Translations under genes and position numbers: made by a program
Source: Bemisia tabaci
Taxonomy: Eukaryota; Arthropoda; Insecta; Hemiptera; Aleyrodidae
Length of the DNA: 64,000 nucleotides
NCBI RefSeq assembly: GCF_918797505.1
Contig: NC_092793.1
Coordinates: 79,481,912-79,545,911, forward strand
Reading direction: 5' to 3'
The notes under the pieces: model-generated
Told to the model about the DNA's origin: nothing
The model's database searches: none
What the model saw: the letters and a program-made list of their open reading frames with translations, nothing else
Part shown: positions 56,878 through 64,000 of the stretch, one piece after another
How the letters are laid out: each line of letters opens with the position of its first letter
Position numbering within the stretch: the first letter of the stretch is position 1

Positions 56878-57354
56878 CTCTCTCCAGAAAGGCGACAAAA
56901 TATGCCGCGACACGTACTCTCTTTGAATCAGCCGAAAATCTTTTTACAGCTACAAAACTTCTCTTTTAAGCACACTTTTAGAAACGAGGAGATTTCTTGT
57001 TGTTAAAATGTGAAATTCCTGTCACGGTATATTTATCAGGAATCCATGTTGAGCCTACAGGAAATTTTTCTCGATGAACAATGTACATGTGCATGCTACC
57101 TCGGATAAACTCGATTCTACAATGAAAAATGAAAAATGACGGGGCTTTTCTCGGTAAATGTTCAATCATAAGAATGGGTTTTCTAGAGCCCCTGCACTCT
57201 TCCTCCCTGGCTACGCCACGCCATTGCAGATAAATGTCTCTTTTCGTTTTGTTTTCTTACTACTTCAAATACCACACAAAATGGTAATCCTGCGCTTTCA
57301 GTTAGAGCTCACCCCACCACCCTCAGTCCTTACTATACAACCAGCCCGAGGTGA

Positions 57355-57470
57355 CAGTTGTTTCAGGCAGAGTCGATCAAACTCGGGTCTGGTAATCGAA
57401 CCCGGGACCTCCTGGATTTGGAGCAAGAGCCACAACCTCTACACTGCAGGTGATGGTCCTTCTAAGTTCT
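57355..57470 (-). mobile_element. Possible tRNA-derived SINE head
   Basis: On the minus strand the sequence contains GTGTAGAGGTTGTGG, and about 30 bases later GGTCCCGGGTTCGATTACC. The latter is close to the polymerase III B box (GGTTCGANNCC) set in a T-arm-like stem. The upstream part is only a poor A box, and no cloverleaf forms, so this is not an intact tRNA. The plus-strand frame through it reads ...IEPGTSWIW..., a typical product of tRNA-like repeats. No poly(A) tail or target duplication was found. Confidence 0.35.
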
Positions 57471-57698
57471 AATAATTCTTACTCCAAAGCTAAAGCAGAG
57501 AGTTGTGTCAAAAGCCCTGCATCCAGAGCTAGAGGAAGGCAAAAGCTCAGAGAAGGGCGAAGATCCATAACCTACATTTCCCTGTAATGAGCGATCTCTA
57601 AGAGTTTAGACAATATTAATATCCGAAAATGATAGCCACCCTTTAAAAAACCGCGAACAATGGGCTCGCTGAGCTATGCACGTAATGGGAGTAAATTA

Positions 57699-57830
57699 CA
57701 TCTGGGTGTATTCCTGCCAAACAGAACTATGTGCATTATGACGTGAGCCCTTTTATGCATATATTCTTACGGGTCTCAGGGCTCATGTTTTAATGCACGT
57801 GGTTCCGTTTGGCAGAAATACGTCCATCTG
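57699..57830. mobile_element. Hairpin element with 40-bp arms
   Basis: The left arm CATCTGGGTGTATTCCTGCC plus AAACAGAACTATGTGCATTA pairs with the right arm TAATGCACGTGGTTCCGTTT plus GGCAGAAATACGTCCATCTG. The GGCAGAAATACGTCC edge relates it to the intronic hairpin at 48171-48395. A second inverted pair (GGGCTCGC / GTGAGCCC) overlaps the left side. Confidence 0.75.
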
Positions 57831-58097
57831 ATATCACAAGTCACCGTTACGCGTGATTAGATGGCAGCTGTTAAGCTCCGACTCTCGACTCCCAACACTA
57901 ATTACACACACTCCAGATCGCGCCATCCCTTTCAATATCCAACCTCGTATTATGCCGGGCCCTTCACCGGAGATCATTCCTACCTCGGAGCCCTTGTTTA
58001 CGTTTAACACCCATCACCCCACCCCTCGTTCACATTTTATTATAGTTTATTTATTGGGATAACAGGCCTTGGTCTCTCGCACAGTCTGAGTGATTTT

Positions 58098-58161
58098 TTT
58101 GGGGTTTTTTTGGGGTTTTTTTTGGTTTTTTTTTTGGTTTTTTTTTTTTTTTTTTTTTTTT
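58098..58161. repeat. T-rich run broken by GG and GGGG
   Basis: Repeated T(7-10)GG(GG) units pass into a long T run ending at 58161. It is a simple repeat with no further signal. Confidence 0.9.
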
Positions 58162-59623
58162 ACCAACGGACTACGCATGCTGCACGTCTATCAGGATTTT
58201 CTTCTTTTTTAAAAATTAATGGTATGATTTCGACAATTTGTCTATCGACTAAAGGCAAGTCGATAATTTAGATTGATATAGATTGACATACCTGGACTTT
58301 CGAAAATTTTGTCTTTTATCGAAATTCGGACTTGAAAAATCTCCGTCTTCTTCTCCCTCCACATTCCTTCCTTATTTTCTCCCGTTCTCATCTTTACTAC
58401 TACTACTACAACTGCTACAACTCTTTTTTTTACATGTGTAAAAAAGAATTTCTTTACTTCACATTCCTGTTTCTTTTTAATGTTGACTGTTCATGAGGCA
58501 TTTTTCATGAGATTTAAGATATTTACTCAAAACATTGAAAAATATTCTGTGAATTTAGATTCATAATCTCAGCGTCGAAAGAAGATTGAAATATATATCT
58601 CATCCTGTTCGGATATGAATAAATCGATACGGTATATCGTTTTTTCACGATCCCTTAATGAAAAATTTGTTTACTTTTTATTGATGTACGTATTTGTGTA
58701 AGTCTTGCAAACCTTAGCCCCCAAATAATATAATATATCTCACAACCTTGTAAAATTTCATGAAATATTTCACTGAAAAGTCAAATATAGAAGGTTTTTT
58801 TTCTGTCTTTCTTTCGTTGTGACCTTATGTCGACCATGCATACCAACCATGATACCGTGTACTTACAGACTTTTCAGAGGTTTTTTCCTGATTGTTCAAG
58901 CACCCAGACACCCGTATTGGAGAAGCACGGGTGCGGCATAGAGCGGATCGGTAGACCATTTTGTTGTTGGGGAGGTGAGCAACATCTGTTGTCTCAGAGA
59001 AGAAGAGGAGCTAATTAGAGAACAAGATCCTCCCACTACCGAGCGCGCCGGCCCTAGCCCCTTCTTCCCTTGCCCCCCTCATGCCACCACCGCCAGATCC
59101 AGAAATTCCTCCCCTCTGGAGCTGGAAAAACAGCCAGCCAACTAAAGCTCCAAAGTTTTCGGACGTTTCCCAATGGGCCCATCGACACAGTTACAAACAA
59201 GTCTGAATTACGTTTTGGTTGTGATTTTATTTATTTTTAGCTGGAACTTTGTCTCTCATCGTATAAGTTGTTTATAATTTAATTTTTTTTAATTAATTAT
59301 TTTTTACACGGTAAAAAGAGGTAGGGGTCTTTGGCTAGTTGGAAACTTCCAATTCATTGTGGTAGTTCCCTAATAAATTAGTTTATTATCCCAAATGTTG
59401 CAGCACCATCCAAACTTAAGTTGCGGTACCACTACAATCAACAGAAAATGCCCAAATCATCCGGAAAAATTGGGGCACTACCACAATTTTAAGGGATAAC
59501 CCTTGACACATTTTTCCGTGCAGCAGTGCTTTTCTCATTCCATTTTTTCTAACGTTAGTTTTCTTTTGAATTGTTTGGGTTTTTTCCAAATTTTTTCTTT
59601 TCTTTAATTTTTTTTCGATCTAA

Positions 59624-60060
59624 TGTTTATTTAATTTTGTAATTTTGATTTTAATCTTTGTAATTTTCGTAAAGTTCTATATTTCACATAAATATTCACT
59701 AATTTTTCCACTTAATTTTTCTCATTTGAATTTTCACTTAACTATTTTAAAATGATAGTGTCGAGTACCTGTTTAAACACGAATGACAAAATATTCTCTT
59801 GCGTGTCATCATCTCGATACTTAAATCATATTTCCTCAAAATCGATTTTATTTAATTTTGTAATTTTGATTTTAATTTTTGTAATTTTCGTAAAATCCTA
59901 TTTTTTATATAAATTTTCCACTTAATTTTTCACATTTGATTTTTCATTTTTCTCTTTTGAAATGACAATGTCGAGTACCCGTTTAAACACGAATGACATT
60001 TCTCATAGGTGCCATCATCTTGTTATACACCACAAATTATGTCTCATCCAAATCGATTTG
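59624..60060. repeat. Tandem duplication, about 215 bp, two diverged copies
   Basis: TTTAATTTTGTAATTTTGAT plus TTTAAT(C/T)TTTGTAATTTTCG occurs at 59628 and 59848. GTCGAGTACC(T/C)GTTTAAACA plus CGAATGAC occurs at 59763 and 59972. AAATCGATTT closes both. The second copy is shorter by some 10 bp. Confidence 0.85.
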
Positions 60061-60345
60061 TCAGTATCACGCAGCCGTCTCCCATCGAAGAGGAATTTCT
60101 CCGCGCGGGAGTCTGCCAAACGCCCACCAAATGCGAGCGAAGTTGCCAGTTATGAATGATGAGACATGCCCACTTTACCGTGCTTATTATTGAAAAATCG
60201 GATCATTCTCTTGAAAAAACGACAACGTTGACGCGAGAAGCAAGCTTTTGTCGGGTACAATGCACGACTCGATGCATATCAACATTTCAACAGAATGTCA
60301 CAATCATTAAGTACCATGCCATTGTCGAGGGCCACGTTGGGCAAT

Positions 60346-60815
60346 ACTGCCGTGCTAAGGAAGAACGCCGTATGAGCCTTCAGACGTTGCCAAGTTTCCT
60401 ACGATGAAAACCGAGTTTACTAGAAAAATTGCGAATATTATATTCCAAAATTTTCAGATTTTTACGCAATTTGATCTAAGATATCTGAAAAATTCAAGTA
60501 CGAATGTGCTGCATGAGTGTCGACAACAATACATGCACCGAGAAAAAAGATTGGTAGAATCTACCATTTCCTCACGCTGTATTTCACACAGCGTCAATTT
60601 ATTCAGAGTCAATTCTGCCAGAAGACTGGTAAACGTTACTATTTACTGGTATAGGTAACCATTCCTCTGGCAGAATCGACTTTGAATTCACGCTGTGGAA
60701 AATTCAGCGTGAAGGAATCGTAAATTCTACCAATCTTTTTTCTCGGTGTGTTTCATCAAGGGAAATTTGGCAACTCTCGAACGCTCTACAGCGTTCTTCT
60801 TTTAGCAAGGCAGAA
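60346..60815. mobile_element. MITE, 'CTGCCGTGCTAAGG' family, carrying a nested foldback
   Basis: The left end is CTGCCGTGCTAAGGAAGAAC plus GCCGTATGAGCC. The right end is CAGCGTTCTTCTTTTAGCAA plus GGCAG. Without the nested insertion at 60536-60748 it has the usual length of about 255 bp. GACGTTGCCAAGTTTCCTAC and GGGAAATTTGGCAACTCTCG mark the subterminal parts. Confidence 0.9.
60536..60748. mobile_element. Nested foldback element with CACCGAGAAAAAAGATTGG ends
   Basis: The ends CACCGAGAAAAAAGATTGGT and ACCAATCTTTTTTCTCGGTG are exact complements. Inside, TCACGCTG, CAGAGTCAATTCTGCCAGA and GTAAACGTTACTATTTACTG continue the fold, so most of the 213 bp can form one stem. TG stands on both sides. The host MITE reads ACATG-TTTC across the site, as in the sister copy at 56295. 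Confidence 0.9.
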
Positions 60816-61097
60816 TATCGCTTGCACTCGAAGCCACATCAAGCACAACCGTTGGACATTGAAGGGAATGCTTGTCGATGGATGATGAACGATAAAACTG
60901 CCCGCTTTATACACATTTTTCAATGGGAATCAATTATTATGTTCTCTGTTACAGCCATCTCTTAATGAACGCGTCTTTTCTAAAAGGGAACAAATTCAAA
61001 AATTAACTTTTCAACGAAAGCAAAAAACTGGCGAGAAGTCAAGAAGAAACTTTAAATGAACTAAACTGGTTCGAAAATGTTATTTTATGTTCCTTCT

Positions 61098-61824
61098 GAT
61101 GTGCTATTGAAGAACGCCGTATGAACATTCGAGAGATGTCAAATGGGCCTGTTGCAAAATGTGGGTATGTGGGAATTTATAACTGATGCCGATGGCAAAT
61201 TCCACGAAAATAACGATGGCGCTATTAACAAATCTTGGAATCACTCCCAAACTCAAAAAAGCTATTTTAGGAACCGACCCATTCAAAACGGTCACTTTTA
61301 CGCGGGAATGGATCCGGTACACTCGTGACGTCACAGTACATGATAAACCTGGTCTCCTCATCAAGTGGCTACCAATTCTTATAGAGAAATACATTGTAAA
61401 CGATGAAGAGACCATGTTTGTCATGTACTATGACGTCACGAGTATACCGGATCCGCTCCCGCATTAAAGTGACCGTTTTGAAAATCCGAATTTGATGGCG
61501 TTTTAAAGTTGATTTTTGGGGCGTTTCCGGTGGTCGAAAATTCCGGATAATTCCCGTGACATCAAGATCCTTAGTTCTTTTAATACAGGCAATAAAAAAT
61601 AGTGTGCAACAGGCCCATTTCCCTCGACAAAAAATGTATTATTAAGGTAAGATATGCATTTTCCCCTCCTGATTTTTTCAGATAATTTATATGAAGCTAC
61701 GCAAGAAACTGTCTAAAAAATTCGAAGAAAATTGTTCAAAATTTTACCAGTAAATTTGTTTTTTGTTGCAGGAAATACGGCAACATTTGAAGGCTCATAC
61801 GACGTTCTTCCTTGGCACGACAGT
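61098..61824. mobile_element. MITE, 'CTGCCGTGCTAAGG' family, interrupted by a 472-bp element
   Basis: The left end is decayed (GTGCTATTGAAGAACGCCGT). The right end is ACGACGTTCTTCCTTGGCAC plus GACAG. ATGAACATTCGAGAGATGTC on the left and CATTTCCCTCGAC on the right adjoin once the insert at 61145-61616 is removed, giving the family sequence. Confidence 0.85.
61145..61616. mobile_element. Nested element with GGGCCTGTTGCA ends and an inner palindrome
   Basis: The ends GGGCCTGTTGCA and TGCAACAGGCCC are perfect 12-bp inverted repeats, with AT on both sides. Inside, 61281-61343 (AAACGGTCACTTTTACGCGG, GATCCGGTACACTCGTGACG) pairs with 61421-61483 in a second fold. TGACGTCA lies in both arms. It has a 93-codon frame without any domain. 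The superfamily is not known to me. Confidence 0.85.
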
Positions 61825-61934
61825 GTTATGGTATAAAGTAAAGCTATTTAAACCCTCGAACAAAAGCCGTAACTTTGGGAGTCATTGATCAGAGCGTCCT
61901 TGAGCACGGGCGAACTGTCAGATCGGATACTATC

Positions 61935-62022
61935 TAGAAGGAAGAAGAAGAAGGGAAATAAGAAAAAGGAAGAAGAGGAAGAAGAAAAGGAAAAGCCAAG
62001 CGAGAAGGAGGAAAAAGAGCGC
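61935..62022. repeat. Purine-rich tract
   Basis: About 85 bases of almost pure A and G on the plus strand (AGAAGGAAGAAGAAGAAGGG and similar). The Lys/Glu-rich frame over it (61885-62088) is a consequence of composition. Confidence 0.85.
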
Positions 62023-62644
62023 GCACCCATTGTGAAACTACTTCGCGCCTTTGTTAGAGTCACCTTTCGACGAGTGGGGCCTCGTTAGTGAATGCCGTGT
62101 GGCCTCAACATTTGAATAATAGGTTATTATTTTTCCAGTTTTAATAATCCAATCCTTTTAATAAAGCCCCTTGTGGGGCCCGAGGCTTTGTTGCAATACA
62201 AATAATACTTGACTCCAGTCACATTGCTCGGCTCTGCGAGTGTATAAGGGTGTAATTATCACCAATATTTCCAAGGAGTCACTCCGCAGTTACTTCGTAA
62301 GTCGTTGTGATGTGTTCGGAATAATACAGAGCTTTGCAGGTTCGACTCCCCCAGTTCGCCGAATGCGACGCGCGCTGAGTATATATATTTACTGATTGGC
62401 GGCTTGCGCTCTTGAGGTTCGGGTGCCCTGCACGGCTAAAAGTGTCCCAACTACTGACATTTCAAGGCGAACCATGAATGAATACAGTCTGATATCACAT
62501 TGATCTAATGAAAAGGCACTAATAGCTCAAGTCACCCGTCGAAATCAGGAAACAAATATCACTGGCATTCCATTTTCCTCAGATGAATAATCTTCGGGAT
62601 CGGAATCAGGGGTCTAAAAATTGTGGGGCCAAATATATTCATAT

Positions 62645-62901
62645 ACTGCCGTGCTAAGAAAAAAAGCCGTATGATTAACATTCGAGAGTTGCCAATTCCC
62701 ACAGATTAATCATGTATTTTCTGGGAAAGTTATTCATATTTTACCTTGAAATAATCGGGTATTTTAAATCAAATTGTGAACATAACCATCCGGTAAATTC
62801 GAAAAGAAACATTCAAAACGTTTCCAGTTAGTTCGGTTTTTATTGAGGGAAATCTGGCAGCGCCTGACGGCTTATACGGTGTTTTTCCTTAGCACGGCAA
62901 C
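62645..62901. mobile_element. MITE, 'CTGCCGTGCTAAGG' family
   Basis: The left end is CTGCCGTGCTAAGAAAAAAA plus GCCGTATG. The right end is ACGGTGTTTTTCCTTAGCAC plus GGCA. It shares the AACATTCGAGAGTTGCC variant with the copies at 41865 and 61098. Confidence 0.9.
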
Positions 62902-63059
62902 AATGCAACATAGTAGCTCTTTTCTTTAGGACAGTCCATAAGGAGGGAGATGTCGCAAGTAGGGTTTTTCTCAGAGTGACGGAATTCAACCAACTGAAAG
63001 CGCCCTCAGTTACCGCGATATACTTCACCGCCCACATTGGAGTTAAAATATTTGTATAT

Positions 63060-63317
63060 TCCGCCGTGCAGTGCTGCATTTTGTCTCGTGACTTTATTTG
63101 CTGCATGTCTCTCAAAGATTCAAAGGTTACGTAAGCTCTTTATAGCGAATTTTGGCGATTTTCCGATTTTCTAGAGAATTTGGTTCGCATTCTGATCCTA
63201 ATAGTCTGAAAATTCCAAGGAAAAATATACATAACTTTCTCCTAAAATACATATTCCTTGGAAGAAAATTGGCAACATTCGCTTGCACATGCGGCGTTTT
63301 TCCTTAGCACGGCAGTA
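63060..63317. mobile_element. MITE, 'CTGCCGTGCTAAGG' family, left part decayed
   Basis: The right half is clear: TGAAAATTCCAAGGAAAAATA, GAAAATTGGCAACATTCGC, GGCGTTTTTCCTTAGCACGG plus CAG, then TA. The left terminus is not recognisable beyond CCGCCGTGCAGTGC near 63062, so the left boundary is approximate. Confidence 0.65.
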
Positions 63318-63329
63318 TATGCATTTCAC

Positions 63330-64000
63330 TATAATTGCTCGTTTTTCCCCCTCCCTTTTATCGAAGCTCATACTTTGAAAGTTTACTGCGTTTCCGTTTT
63401 GACCAAGCTCGAGCATTGACTAGATTACGGCAAAGGGGTGAAAGGAAAGCTGAAAAAAATCAATGAGTCATCTTTGGCCTTGCTCATCGCTTTCACTGCA
63501 CTCTTTGAAAAACATTAATCCGATTAAGAACTGTGAAAAATCCGATTTATAATAATTAGCGATGGATGAAAAGAAAAAGTTGAGGAGATGAGTGGAACGC
63601 AAAAATAAACACGTGCTCGGTGAAGTTTCTCTTCCTCATTCATTTTTTATACTTCCTCATTTTGATTTTCCGTAATTTCGTGTGCGCGGTGACAAGATTC
63701 GAGTCATCGAAGCGGACTCGAGTGGCCCCAGCTCACTCTGCGAGTTTCCCGGTGGAGATGATCCGGTCTCAGCTTTTCTGCTTTAATTAAAGTGTCTTTT
63801 TATTCTGCTTCCGTGAGCAGCATCATATTTTTAACTTTAATTCCTCCTTTCCTCCCCATTTACGGCCAGTGACGCGAAATAAAGTGCCTTTCCCTGTAAT
63901 TGCGTGCAGATCCTCCTGTGCCCCCGCCTCTTTTTACAGGACCATTAAGATACAAGTTTTCACTGAATGATGCCTCAGATTCGTTCTGATATCTCAACGA
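63330..64000. other. Right edge of window, no gene recognised
   Basis: No open frame with a domain. Composition becomes more balanced after 63680, with GTGCGCGGTGACAAG and TCCCGGTGGAGATGATCCGG. That could herald an exon or promoter beyond the edge, but nothing can be named. Confidence 0.3.

Noticed and set aside
57355..57470. Intact tRNA gene on the minus strand
   Set aside because: A B-box-like GGTTCGATTACC is present, but no cloverleaf with a paired acceptor stem can be drawn. It is kept only as a possible SINE.
61885..62088. Lys/Glu-rich 67-codon frame as a small coiled-coil protein
   Set aside because: It is produced by the purine-rich tract and has no splice or start context.
62338..62352. 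GGTTCGACTCCCCC as a tRNA B box
   Set aside because: No A box or acceptor stem at the right distance was found.

Overview
The window looks like intergenic and intronic DNA from a large, repeat-rich insect genome. It is AT-rich, and open reading frames are mostly short and show no recognisable domains. GT/AG introns, an insect-type Sox gene and dense families of short inverted-repeat (MITE-like) transposons are present. There is no sign of bacterial operons, ribosome binding sites or CRISPR. The repeat style (TA-flanked elements beginning CTGCCGTGCTAAGG, elements with CAGTGGCGTGGCG ends, GGCGCCTACAA monomers) reminds me of hemipteran genomes such as whiteflies. That is an impression, not a result.

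Only two protein-coding loci can be supported. (1) On the minus strand at 12679-12935 is the first coding exon of a group B Sox transcription factor. It carries the start and most of the HMG box and is interrupted by an intron inside the box, as in the Sox21-like (B2) genes of insects. The next exon is not visible in the window, so that intron should run off the left edge. A GC-rich block at 15.7-16.0 kb, upstream on the same strand, may be promoter sequence. (2) On the plus strand at 47098-49105 is a two-exon gene for an unrecognised 316-residue protein with 26 cysteines in two clusters. Its phase-2 intron joins the two frames exactly. It is the best candidate for something undescribed.

The rest is mobile and repeated DNA, by region. 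2-7 kb: a possible hAT-like element, a foldback repeat, a 0.5 kb palindrome and a 2.5 kb palindrome with about 1.1 kb arms. 10-19 kb: a piggyBac-like element with TTAA borders, TA-flanked MITEs around the Sox exon, a retroposed fragment with poly(A) and a 14-bp target duplication, a second piggyBac-like MITE, and a 145-bp satellite disrupted by a hAT MITE with a perfect 8-bp duplication. 22-30 kb: a 1 kb element with repeated internal motifs, a 55-bp tandem array, a palindrome invaded by a MITE, a second hAT MITE, and further MITE copies. 32-39 kb: several foldback elements and a 350-bp direct duplication enclosing a palindrome. 40-51 kb: pyrimidine-rich tracts, satellite monomers, a 1.5 kb inverted-repeat-bounded element, and the cysteine-rich gene with its own upstream tandem repeats and transposons. 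52-64 kb: elements nested inside older elements, a possible SINE, a 78-bp tandem and more MITE copies.

The protein genes show no functional link to each other. What ties the window together is the density of self-complementary DNA. At least a dozen separate palindromes or foldbacks lie in 64 kb, several with other transposons nested inside them, which allows their insertion order to be read.
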